Of a stretch of DNA of 64,000 nucleotides, positions 37,623-45,757 are shown in pieces. The notes beneath the pieces were generated by a model. That model ran no database searches, had not been told where the DNA came from, and saw only the letters and a program-made list of their open reading frames with translations. The DNA is from Roseibium aggregatum (lineage in GTDB: Bacteria > Pseudomonadota > Alphaproteobacteria > Rhizobiales > Stappiaceae). Made by a program: the position numbers and the translations under genes. Every line of letters starts with the position of its first letter. Positions within the stretch are counted from its first letter, which is position 1. Location: contig NZ_JABFCZ010000030.1 in assembly GCF_014692675.1 (NCBI RefSeq), positions 1 to 64,000 of the forward strand, written 5' to 3'.

Positions 37623-38322
37623 CGGCGCCTCCGATCCGCCGGCGCAGGCGGCGTGCCCAGATTTCCGAGACGATAAGCGCGCCGAAGGCGACGACGGCCG
37701 CAATCAGGGTCAGACGGAAGGCTGCGAGGTCTCCGGACGGGGTCTGGGTCGCCGTATAAAGCGCCAGCGCCAGGGTCCGGGTTTCGCCGGGAATGTTGGA
37801 GACGAAGGTGATGGTCGCGCCGAACTCGCCCATGGCCTTGGCGAACCCTAAGATGGCGCCGCCCAGAATGCCGGGCAGGGTCAGGGGCAGGGTAACGACG
37901 GCGAAGGTCACGATGCGATGGGCGCCGAGCGAGGCGGCGGCTTCCTCAAGCTTCGGATCGACCGCCTCGAAGGCAAGCCGGACCGGCCGGACGATCAGCG
38001 GGAAGGCCATGACACCGGCGGCAAGTGCTGCTCCGGTCCAGTTGAAGGCGAACACGATCCCGAAGGTCTCGGCAAGGAAGCGGCCGACCGGGCCGTTCCG
38101 CCCGAACAGGAGCAGAAGCAGATAACCGGTCACCACCGGCGGCAGCACCAGAGGCATGTGGACCAGGGCATTGACGATACCGTGGCCGGGAAACCGGTAG
38201 CGCGCCAGCACATAGGCAACGGCGACGGCGAGAGGCACGGCAAAGCACAGGGCCGTTGCGGCCACCTGCAGCGTCAGGACCAACGCCTGCCATTCCTCCG
38301 GTTGAAGCTCAAAAAACCCCAC
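37615..38322 (-). CDS. modB: Molybdate ABC transporter permease ModB
   Basis: The 235-residue membrane protein has about five helices and the ModB motifs HMPLVLPPVVTGYLLL near residue 55 and the EAA loop LEEAAASLGAHR near 125. AKAMGEFGATITFVSNIPG follows near 163. The start is GTG at 38322 with GAGGGA upstream. It lies 54 bases after modA. Confidence 0.93.
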   Translation of the reverse strand: MGFFELQPEEWQALVLTLQVAATALCFAVPLAVAVAYVLARYRFPGHGIVNALVHMPLVLPPVVTGYLLLLLFGRNGPVGRFLAETFGIVFAFNWTGAALAAGVMAFPLIVRPVRLAFEAVDPKLEEAAASLGAHRIVTFAVVTLPLTLPGILGGAILGFAKAMGEFGATITFVSNIPGETRTLALALYTATQTPSGDLAAFRLTLIAAVVAFGALIVSEIWARRLRRRIGGADV

Positions 38323-38376
38323 GCCTGTCCCGTTCCCTCACGTCCTGGTCCCGACCTCTATATCACCTTCAAGGAC

Positions 38377-39162
38377 TTATCCGCCAACACCGGTGAAGCC
38401 GCTGTCGGTGAAGATCGCCTGCGCGTCCGGGCCGGTCAGAAAATCCAGAAAGCCCCGGGCTCCGTCGCCCGCGTTTTTCGTCAATGCAGCCGGATAGACG
38501 ATAGCGGGATGGGAATTTGCGGGAAAGACGGCAAGGACGCGGACCTTCGGCTCGATATGGGCATCGGACCCATAGACGACGCCAAGAGGCGTGTCGCCGC
38601 GGGCGACCGATGCCAGAGCGACACGGACATTGTCCATCGGCGCGAGGTTATCGGCCACTGTGTCCCACAGGCCGGTTGCCTGAAGGGCGGCCTTGCCGTA
38701 GCGCCCGGCCGGAACGGTTTCGGTATCGGCGATCGCAAGCCGGTTGCCATCGAGCCGGCCGGCCAGCGCTTTCGGCTCCAGCGCCAGGGGGTCGGCCGAG
38801 GCGGGACCGACGAGAACCAGGGAATTCGCCGCAATCGGCCGGATGCTATCCGGCTTCACGGCACCGGCCTTGTTCACATAAGCCATCCAGGCTTCATCAG
38901 CGGAGACGAAGACATCGGCGGGTGCGCCTGCTTCGACCTGGCGGGCGAGCGCGCCTGTCCCGGCAAAGGAAAAGACCACCTCGGTTCCGGTCTTGTCCGT
39001 ATAGGCAGAGCCGATGCGTTTCAGGGCGTCGGTCATGCTGGCGGCGGCGAAAACGGTGATCCGGTCAGCCAGGGCGGGACCGGCCATGGCGCCAAGACCC
39101 ACGGCGGCAGCCATAGCGATACCAAGGAGATTACGGGGAAAACGGCCGGAGAAACGGAACAT
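38377..39162 (-). CDS. modA: Molybdate-binding protein ModA
   Basis: The 261-residue periplasmic protein has a signal peptide (about residues 1-31, ending PALA). The ModA fold is recognisable by ITVFAAASMTDALKRIG, the FSFAGTGALARQVEAGAPADVFVSAD segment and a late ARGFLDFLTGPDAQAIF. It binds molybdate or tungstate. I chose the ATG at 39162, giving a normal signal peptide; an inverted-repeat operator lies ten bases upstream. Confidence 0.92.
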   Translation of the reverse strand: MFRFSGRFPRNLLGIAMAAAVGLGAMAGPALADRITVFAAASMTDALKRIGSAYTDKTGTEVVFSFAGTGALARQVEAGAPADVFVSADEAWMAYVNKAGAVKPDSIRPIAANSLVLVGPASADPLALEPKALAGRLDGNRLAIADTETVPAGRYGKAALQATGLWDTVADNLAPMDNVRVALASVARGDTPLGVVYGSDAHIEPKVRVLAVFPANSHPAIVYPAALTKNAGDGARGFLDFLTGPDAQAIFTDSGFTGVGG

Positions 39163-39171
39163 GAAAATCCT

Positions 39172-39195
39172 CGATATGTCCGATGGAACATATCG
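39172..39195. promoter_or_regulatory. ModE-like operator before modA
   Basis: CGATATGT and ACATATCG are separated by eight bases in the 37-base gap between modE and modA. The perfect dyad with AT-rich core resembles ModE boxes. Binding would repress modABC when molybdate is plentiful. Confidence 0.7.
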
Positions 39196-39199
39196 AACG

Positions 39200-39580
39200 T
39201 TAATCGGATGGCTCGCCGGATTCAAGCGAAGACTTGACCATGCTGGAAAGCGCCTCGAATTCCGTTGCTGAATCGGCCTGCATCCGGGCTTCAACGGTGC
39301 GGAAGGTTTCGAGCAGATGCTTGCCGAAGGGCGTCAGACGGCTTCCGCCGCCGCCGCCGGACCCGCCCTTTGCGGTTTCGACAACGGGCTCGGCGAACTG
39401 GGCATTCAGGTCCCCGACCAGGTTCCAGGCGCGCTTGTAGCTCATGCGCAGACGCTTGCCGGCAGCGCTGAGCGAGCCGGTTTCCTCAATGCCTTCAAGG
39501 AGATCCGCTTTTCCGGGACCGAATGCCACGCCCGGCGCCAGGACGATGCGCAGGCGGACCCTCGGAAAGTCTTTCGTCAT
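39200..39580 (-). CDS. modE: Short ModE-like winged-helix regulator without Mop domains
   Basis: The 126-residue protein contains only the N-terminal ModE winged helix (KADLLEGIEETGSLSAAGKRLRMSYKRAWNLVGDLN, then a glycine-rich wing SGGGGGSRLTPFGKHLL). The molybdate-binding Mop domains of full-length ModE are missing, so it either binds DNA constitutively or senses metal with a partner. It is encoded directly upstream of modA in the same direction. The ATG at 39580 begins at the conserved domain; the frame is open to 39646. Confidence 0.87.
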   Translation of the reverse strand: MTKDFPRVRLRIVLAPGVAFGPGKADLLEGIEETGSLSAAGKRLRMSYKRAWNLVGDLNAQFAEPVVETAKGGSGGGGGSRLTPFGKHLLETFRTVEARMQADSATEFEALSSMVKSSLESGEPSD

Positions 39581-39620
39581 CGGTTCGGGTGATCCTTCCC
39601 AGCCAATACCGCCTGACAAT

Positions 39621-41234
39621 CTACACGGCAGCGCGGCGATCCGCACGGATCATGTCGGCCGCCTTTTCGCCGATCATGACGGACGGCGCATTGGTGTTGC
39701 CGGAGGTGATCGTCGGCATGACGGAGGCATCGGCGACACGAATGCCCTTTATCCCGCGCAGGCGCAGGCGGCTGTCGACCACCGACGCCTCGTCGGCGCC
39801 CATCCGGCAGGTGCCGACGGGATGGAAGATGGTCGTGCCGATGTCGCCGGCCGCATGGGCCAGCTCCTCGTCGCTCGTGTAGTCCGGTCCGGGCAGATAT
39901 TCCTCCGGCGCGTATTTTGCCATGGCCGGTGCGGCCATGATCCTGCGGGTCAGGCGGATGGAATCGGCCGCCACCTTCCGGTCCGCCTCGGCAGACAGGT
40001 AATTCGGCAGGATTTCCGGCTGCACGTGCTTGTCCGGCGAGGTGATATGGATATGGCCGCGGCTCTCGGGGCGCAGGTTGCATACGCTCGCCGTGATCGC
40101 CGGGAAGTCGTGCAGGGGATCTCCGAACTTGTCGAGCGACAGCGGCTGCACGTGATATTCGATATTGGCCGTCTCATAGGACGGATCGGACTTGGCAAAG
40201 GCGCCGAGCTGACTGGGCGCCATGGACATCGGGCCGGACCGGCTCAGCGCGTATTCCATCGCGATCTTGGCCTTGCCGACAAGCGTGTTCGCCATCTGGT
40301 TCAGGGTCTTCGCGCCCTTGACCTTGAAGATCGTCCTGAGCTGCAGGTGATCCTGCAGGTTCGTGCCCACCGACGGCAGAGCATGGGTCACGCCGACACC
40401 GGCGGAGGACAGAACCTCCGGGTCGCCGATGCCGGACAGTTCCAGAAGCTGCGGCGAACCGATGGAGCCCGCCGACAGCACCAGTTCACCCTTGATCGAA
40501 ACCTTTGCCGGCGCGCCTTTGACATCCAGTTCGAGCGCCGCCGCCCGGCCGTCCTCGACGAGGATCCGGCTGGCATGGGCTTGGGTGACGACCTTCAGGT
40601 TCGGCCGCTTCATGGCCGGGCGCAGGAAGCCCTTCGCCGTGTTCCAGCGGATGCCGGATTTCTGGTTCACCTGAAAATAGGAAACGCCGAAATTGTCGCC
40701 GGTGTTGAAATCGTCAATCTTCGGGATGCCGGTCTCCGCGCAGGCCTCCCGGAAGCTGTCGAGCACTTCCCAGGACAGGCGCTGTTCCTCGACCCGGATA
40801 CCGCCGCCCTGGCCGTGCAGGTCATCGTTCCACTTGTAGTGATCCTCAGACTTGCGGAAGAACGGCAGAACGTCGTCCCAGCTCCAGCCCTCAAGGCCAA
40901 GCTGGCGCCACTGATTGTAGTCGCGCGCCTGGCCGCGCATGTAGATCATGCCGTTGATCGACGAACAGCCGCCGAGCACCTTGCCCCGCGGATACATCAG
41001 CGAGCGGTCGTTCAGCCCCGGATCCTTGGCGGTCTTGAACCCCCAGTCGGTGCGCGGATTGCCCATGCAGTAAAGATAGCCGACCGGGATATGGACCCAG
41101 ATGTAATTGTCGTCCTTGCCCGCCTCGAGCAGAAGCACCTTCACATCCGGATCTTCCGACAGGCGATTGGCGAGAACGCAGCCAGCGGATCCCGCGCCGA
41201 CAATGACATAGTCCCATTCGCCCAGATCCTGCAT
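39621..41234 (-). CDS. GMC-family oxidoreductase (choline dehydrogenase-like)
   Basis: The 537-residue FAD enzyme has the N-terminal dinucleotide motif YVIVGAGSAGCVLANRLSE and GMC signature 1 (YPRGKVLGGCSSINGMIYMRG near residue 82). GMC signature 2 is present (GSIGSPQLLELSGIGD near 258), as is the C-terminal active-site FHPVGTCRMG histidine segment. It would oxidise a primary alcohol; choline is only one option because betB and betI are not nearby. GGGAGG precedes the ATG. Confidence 0.9.
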   Translation of the reverse strand: MQDLGEWDYVIVGAGSAGCVLANRLSEDPDVKVLLLEAGKDDNYIWVHIPVGYLYCMGNPRTDWGFKTAKDPGLNDRSLMYPRGKVLGGCSSINGMIYMRGQARDYNQWRQLGLEGWSWDDVLPFFRKSEDHYKWNDDLHGQGGGIRVEEQRLSWEVLDSFREACAETGIPKIDDFNTGDNFGVSYFQVNQKSGIRWNTAKGFLRPAMKRPNLKVVTQAHASRILVEDGRAAALELDVKGAPAKVSIKGELVLSAGSIGSPQLLELSGIGDPEVLSSAGVGVTHALPSVGTNLQDHLQLRTIFKVKGAKTLNQMANTLVGKAKIAMEYALSRSGPMSMAPSQLGAFAKSDPSYETANIEYHVQPLSLDKFGDPLHDFPAITASVCNLRPESRGHIHITSPDKHVQPEILPNYLSAEADRKVAADSIRLTRRIMAAPAMAKYAPEEYLPGPDYTSDEELAHAAGDIGTTIFHPVGTCRMGADEASVVDSRLRLRGIKGIRVADASVMPTITSGNTNAPSVMIGEKAADMIRADRRAAV

Positions 41235-41430
41235 GGTGCCTCCCGGTCAGTCCTTTTCATTAGACCAATTGGAGACACGTCGCCGACCAAAGGGCAAGCG
41301 TCAAGGCTGCACAACGGTTTCGCTTTTACGCATCATGACGATTGCAGACGTCACCATCGGCAAAATTTACGCTATCGTTACCGGAAACAGGCAGGGTCTT
41401 CCGGCAATCCCGCACCTTCCGGAGAGCCCC

Positions 41431-42606
41431 GTGTCCCGTGCCGCCCAGCTTTTGGAAACCGTCTTCCTGACCCTCTATCGAGGCGTCTGCCGGATCTACC
41501 GGCCGTTGCGGAGCTGGATCGGCGCCGGGGTCCTGGCCCTCCTGGTGATTACCACGGCCGCGGTCGTCCATGTCTATCCCGTCTCCAACTGGGACATGAT
41601 CGCCTATACCGCTTCGATCCTGGAGCCGGAAATCACCGATCCGATGGAACTGCACGACAAGTCCTATGAGCTCCTCAAGGAGAATGTCTCTCCCGGCGAG
41701 TTTCTGACCCTGACCCAGGACCGGGAGTACCGGATCCGACAGTTCAAGGATCCGCGCGCCTTTGCCACCATGCTGGGCTTCTACCGGCTGAAGGTGCTTT
41801 ACATCGAAACCGCGAGAGCGCTCACCCGGTTCGTCGATCCGGTGAAGGCCCTGCGGCTGATTTCCATCGGGTCGGCGCTCGCCGTCGGCGCCGTCCTCAT
41901 GCTCTGGCTGGCGCGCAACGGCGCGCTGATGTACGGACCCGTCGTCGCCGGGCTGCTGGTGCTGTCGAGTTTCGGAGAATCCGCCGCTCTTCTCAGTCCG
42001 GACCTCTATGCCTCGGTCTTCATCCTGCTGGCGGCCTTTCTATATCTGGAACGCCAGGACATTCCGGCCGCACTGTCGCTGATCGCCGCGTTTTTCATTC
42101 GGCCCGATCATCTCGCCTTCATCGGCGTCTTCTTCGTCTTCGCCTGGATCTACGGACCGGGGCGCTGGGTCATGACCGCCTGTTTCGCAATCTGCGTTGC
42201 CGGCTATGTCTGGCTGACCTCGAACTCCGATCATCCGGGCTGGTGGATACACCTGTGGTTCACCCACGTGGAATACGTGCCCACGCTGGAGGGTTTCCAT
42301 CCGCCGTTTTCCGCAGCGATTTATCTGAAGATGCTGGTGCGTTCGACGGTCCGCTCGATCATGCACCAAAACTGGCTCGCGCTGCTGTTCGCCGAGGTCC
42401 TGTTCTTTGCGAAGGTGATCGATCCGGCACAGCTGAGCGAGCGGACGAAGGTGCTTCTCTACGGGATGTTCGCCTCGATCTGCGCCAAATACATCGTCTT
42501 TCCGCATTTCGAGACGCGGTTCTATTTCCCCTACCTGATGGCCATGGCGATGATCATGCTCATCGCCTGGCACCGGCAGGAACCGCAATCTGCTAAGCGC
42601 GTCTGA
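41431..42606 (+). CDS. Polytopic membrane protein, possibly a GT-C-type glycosyltransferase
   Basis: I do not recognise this family with confidence. The 391-residue protein has about nine hydrophobic segments. A first helix (near residue 30) is followed by a loop with VSNWDMIAYTASIL, where an acidic residue after helix one is what GT-C glycosyltransferases show. A long non-membrane loop follows (about 60-110). GTG at 41431 has GGAGAGCCCC upstream and is preferred; an ATG at 41335 would add 32 residues. It overlaps the convergent DUF1203 gene by 14 bases. Confidence 0.65.
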   Translation: MSRAAQLLETVFLTLYRGVCRIYRPLRSWIGAGVLALLVITTAAVVHVYPVSNWDMIAYTASILEPEITDPMELHDKSYELLKENVSPGEFLTLTQDREYRIRQFKDPRAFATMLGFYRLKVLYIETARALTRFVDPVKALRLISIGSALAVGAVLMLWLARNGALMYGPVVAGLLVLSSFGESAALLSPDLYASVFILLAAFLYLERQDIPAALSLIAAFFIRPDHLAFIGVFFVFAWIYGPGRWVMTACFAICVAGYVWLTSNSDHPGWWIHLWFTHVEYVPTLEGFHPPFSAAIYLKMLVRSTVRSIMHQNWLALLFAEVLFFAKVIDPAQLSERTKVLLYGMFASICAKYIVFPHFETRFYFPYLMAMAMIMLIAWHRQEPQSAKRV

Positions 42607-43060
42607 CCTCGGCGGCAAAGCAGCCGCGGCGGGCGTAATGCAGGTGCAGGTAGTCGACGTCCGGGTTTTCGAACATCTTCCCGATAAGACCGGTCACATC
42701 CCGGCCCTCGATCACCTCCGCGTCGATCATTGCATGGGTCTTGTCGAAGGCCCGGACAGACAACAGCCGGCTGGCTATGCTTTCCGGGACCGTATCCGGC
42801 TCCGGCTGCCGTGAAACGGCATCGGCCTTGACGAAGATCGCATGGCTTGCCCGGTAAGGGGTGTCGTTCGGCTGGTGTTCGTAATGAAGCAGGAAGACCT
42901 TCTCTCCGATTTCCGCATCGGCGAGGCTGACCCGGCAAGGGAACCCGGGCTTTTCATCCGCCACATAGGTCCGAATGTGACGGGCGGCGAGTTCATCCTC
43001 GGTGAGGCAGGACAGATAGGCAAAGGCGCCGCCGGGAAGCGGATTGATCTGGAAATGCAT
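42593..43060 (-). CDS. DUF1203 family protein
   Basis: The 155-residue cytoplasmic protein matches the DUF1203 pattern: an N-terminal FQINPLPGGAFAYL, a central PGFPCRVSLADAEIGEKVFLLHYEHQP and a C-terminal DYLHLHYARRGCFAAEVRRA. Function is unknown for the family. It contains no membrane helix. The gene overlaps the opposite membrane-protein gene at its 3' end. Confidence 0.85.
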   Translation of the reverse strand: MHFQINPLPGGAFAYLSCLTEDELAARHIRTYVADEKPGFPCRVSLADAEIGEKVFLLHYEHQPNDTPYRASHAIFVKADAVSRQPEPDTVPESIASRLLSVRAFDKTHAMIDAEVIEGRDVTGLIGKMFENPDVDYLHLHYARRGCFAAEVRRA

Positions 43061-43135
43061 GGGCTCACGGCTCCTCGTGTTACCGATGCCGTCTTAGCCA
43101 TGCAGGGACCTTCCGGCGACCCGATTTGCGAGCGC

Positions 43136-43867
43136 TCAGGCGCCCTCGGCCTCCCGCACAGCCAGTTCGATTTCCTCGACCAGCGCCGGATCCAGATTGA
43201 GCCGTGCGGCGAGCATGTTGAGATAGGCCTGTTCGGCCCGGTGGTCCGGGTCGATGGCAAGGCGCGAGGCGGCATAGATTTCCGCAGCCGATTCCGGAGA
43301 TGTCACTCCGGCGACCACCTTGTCGAGATCGAGCGGCGCGCGCAGTTCGTCCATCAGGAACGCCTTTGCCTCACTGTCGAGTTCCGCCTCGTCTATCTTG
43401 GCGAAAATCCGGCCCTGTTCCTCCGCGTCGATATGACCATCGGCCTTGGCAGCCTGGATCATCGCGGTGAGCAGGGTGAGGGCAAAGGCGTTTTCGCCGC
43501 CCGGGGCACGGGCTGCGTCGAAGGGCGTTTCCTTCGGGCCTTCCACCGGCACCGGCTCCATCTGCGGGCGCGGCGCGCCCTGCTGGTTCGCCTGATACCC
43601 CTGATAGGCTTTGTAGGCCAGGCCCGCGACCAGGGCGAAGCCACCGTAAGTCACCGCCTTCTTGCCGATTTTCCGGCCGGTCTTGGTGCCGAGCATCAGG
43701 CCCGCCAGTCCGCCCAGCGCCAGTCCGCCGCCCTGCGATGACAGGAAGTCCTTGCCCTGGTTGAGAAGATCATTCGATCCGCCGGAGCGCCGGCCGGAGC
43801 CGCTCCCTGTCGCGCCGCCGGCGGCGCCACCCAGAAACTGATCGAGCAGGGACTTGGCGTCGAACAT
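43136..43867 (-). CDS. DUF533 / TerB-like inner-membrane-associated protein
   Basis: The 243-residue protein matches DUF533 (YebE-like). It has a glycine- and serine-rich N-terminus, one glycine-rich hydrophobic stretch (about 45-65) and a helical C-terminal TerB-like domain with AMIQAAKADGHIDAEEQGRIF near residue 135. The family is linked to stress but has no defined reaction. The ATG at 43867 has GGGAGAAAGAGA upstream; the frame stays open to 43978. Confidence 0.87.
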   Translation of the reverse strand: MFDAKSLLDQFLGGAAGGATGSGSGRRSGGSNDLLNQGKDFLSSQGGGLALGGLAGLMLGTKTGRKIGKKAVTYGGFALVAGLAYKAYQGYQANQQGAPRPQMEPVPVEGPKETPFDAARAPGGENAFALTLLTAMIQAAKADGHIDAEEQGRIFAKIDEAELDSEAKAFLMDELRAPLDLDKVVAGVTSPESAAEIYAASRLAIDPDHRAEQAYLNMLAARLNLDPALVEEIELAVREAEGA

Positions 43868-43974
43868 TCTCTTTCTCCCGTCTGCAAGGCCCTGCGGCGG
43901 TTCCGCGGCGGCCATCTTCTGCTGTTGAACCGTTTCACAGATGGGGAAGGCACCCGCGCTAGGCAAGGTTTGGA

Positions 43975-44442
43975 TCACTCAAGCGGCAGCAGATTGTCGT
44001 CCTTCAGGGTTTCCATGGCGATCGACGAACGCACGTTCTGGACCGCCTCATGGGGCAGAAGTTCGTCGTTGATGATCCGGCTCAGGGCCTTCAGGTCCTT
44101 CACCACCACCTTCAGCATGTAGTCGACGTCGCCGGTCAGGGTATGGGCTTCCTGCACCTCGGGCATGGCCGTCACCATGAGGCGGAACTTGCGGGCGTTT
44201 TCCCGGCTGTGCGCACCGAGCGTCACGCCGACGAAGGCGGTCACCGTCAGGCCGAGCGCGTCCGGGGACAGATCGGCGCGGTAGCGGCGGATGACGCCCT
44301 CCTTTTCCAGCCTCTGGCGGCGGCGGGACACCTGGCTCGCCGACAGGCTGATCCGCTGGCCGATTTCCTGGTTGGTGAAGGCCGCGTTTTCCTGCAGGAC
44401 CGCAAGCAGTTTCAGATCGAAGCCATCGAGTGCGACAGGCAT
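43975..44442 (-). CDS. Lrp/AsnC-family regulator divergent from hppD
   Basis: The 155-residue protein has an N-terminal winged helix (LDGFDLKLLAVLQENAAFTNQEIGQRISLSASQVSRRRQRLE) and a C-terminal RAM ligand-binding domain with TLTGDVDYMLKVVVKD near residue 100. It is divergent from hppD with 124 bases between starts, so it most likely controls tyrosine/phenylalanine breakdown in response to an aromatic amino acid. The interval carries GCGTTTCG and CGAAACGC as distant inverted half-sites. Confidence 0.9.
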   Translation of the reverse strand: MPVALDGFDLKLLAVLQENAAFTNQEIGQRISLSASQVSRRRQRLEKEGVIRRYRADLSPDALGLTVTAFVGVTLGAHSRENARKFRLMVTAMPEVQEAHTLTGDVDYMLKVVVKDLKALSRIINDELLPHEAVQNVRSSIAMETLKDDNLLPLE

Positions 44443-44566
44443 GCATCATTTTCCGTTTTCATGCGCGTTTCGTGCAACAACATACGTTATTTTCCTGACA
44501 TTGCACACATGTCGCACGGATTTTCGCGCATTCTGATCTTCAATGCGAAACGCAAAGGAGGATGAC

Positions 44567-45679
44567 ATGGGCCCGTTTCCGCACGACGCACCGCCTGCGA
44601 AGATCACCGAAGACAATCCCGCCGGCACGGACGGTTTCGAATTCGTCGAGTTCTCTCATTCCGAACCGGAGAAGCTAGCCGAGCTCTTCACCAAGATGGG
44701 TTACACCGAGGTTGCCCGTCACAAGACGAAGAACATCTCCGTCTGGCGCCAGGGCGACATCAACTACATCCTGAATGCCGAGCCGGGCAGCCATGCCATG
44801 AGCTTCGTGGACGAACACGGCCCCTGCGCCCCGTCCATGGCCTGGCGCGTGGTCGACGCCCAGCATGCTTTCGACTACGCGGTTTCCAAGGGCGCCACGC
44901 CCTATGAGGGCAACGACAAGGCTCTCGACGTGCCGGCAATCGTCGGCATCGGCGGCTCCCTGCTTTATTTCATCGATCGCTACGGCGTTCACGGCTCCGC
45001 CTATGACGCGGAATTCGAGTGGCTCGGCGAACGCGACCCGCGGCCGGAAGGCGTCGGCTTCTACTATCTCGACCACCTGACCCATAACGTCTACCGCGGC
45101 AATATGGACAAGTGGTGGGACTTCTACCGCGAGCTGTTCGGCTTCACCCAGATCCACTATTTCGACATCGACGGCCGCATCACCGGCCTCGTCAGCCGGG
45201 CGATCACGTCGCCCTGCGGCAAGATCCGGATTCCGTTGAACGAGTCCAAGGACGACACCAGCCAGATCGTCGAATACCTGAAGAAGTACAAGGGCGAAGG
45301 CATCCAGCACATCGCCGTCGGCACGGACGGGATCTACGATTCCACCGACAAGCTTGCCGACAACGGCCTGAAATTCATGCCCGGCCCGCCGGATGTCTAT
45401 TACGAAAAGAGTTTCGACCGGGTCCACGGCCATGACGAGCCGATCGAGCGGATGAAGAAGCACGGCATCCTGATCGACGGCGAAGGCGTGGTGAACGGCG
45501 GCATGACCAAGATCCTGCTGCAGATCTTCTCCAAGACCGTGATCGGCCCGATCTTCTTCGAATTCATCCAGCGCAAGGGCGACGAGGGCTTCGGCGAAGG
45601 CAACTTCCGCGCCCTGTTCGAATCCATCGAGGAAGACCAGATCCGCCGCGGTGTCCTGAAGGTGGACGCGGCGGAATAG
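44567..45679 (+). CDS. hppD: 4-hydroxyphenylpyruvate dioxygenase
   Basis: The 370-residue enzyme converts 4-hydroxyphenylpyruvate to homogentisate in tyrosine catabolism. It has the two-barrel vicinal-oxygen-chelate fold with iron ligands in YLDHLTHNV (near residue 168), GIQHIAVG (near 247) and IFFEFIQRKG (near 330). The ATG at 44567 follows AAAGGAGGATGAC, an excellent ribosome binding site. The divergent Lrp-type gene is the likely regulator. Homogentisate dioxygenase is not in the window. Confidence 0.96.
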   Translation: MGPFPHDAPPAKITEDNPAGTDGFEFVEFSHSEPEKLAELFTKMGYTEVARHKTKNISVWRQGDINYILNAEPGSHAMSFVDEHGPCAPSMAWRVVDAQHAFDYAVSKGATPYEGNDKALDVPAIVGIGGSLLYFIDRYGVHGSAYDAEFEWLGERDPRPEGVGFYYLDHLTHNVYRGNMDKWWDFYRELFGFTQIHYFDIDGRITGLVSRAITSPCGKIRIPLNESKDDTSQIVEYLKKYKGEGIQHIAVGTDGIYDSTDKLADNGLKFMPGPPDVYYEKSFDRVHGHDEPIERMKKHGILIDGEGVVNGGMTKILLQIFSKTVIGPIFFEFIQRKGDEGFGEGNFRALFESIEEDQIRRGVLKVDAAE

Positions 45680-45719
45680 AGCTTAGGCTACGGCCTGGCG
45701 CCATAATCCAGAGGAAGAG

Positions 45720-45757
45720 CCTCCCCGTTTTCGCAAGGAAAGCGGGGAGGTTTTGTT
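45720..45757. terminator. Rho-independent terminator after hppD
   Basis: CCTCCCCG pairs with CGGGGAGG, and TTTTC with GAAAG inside the loop extends the stem. TTTTGTTTT follows on the plus strand. The T-run overlaps the stop of the convergent gene. Confidence 0.85.
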
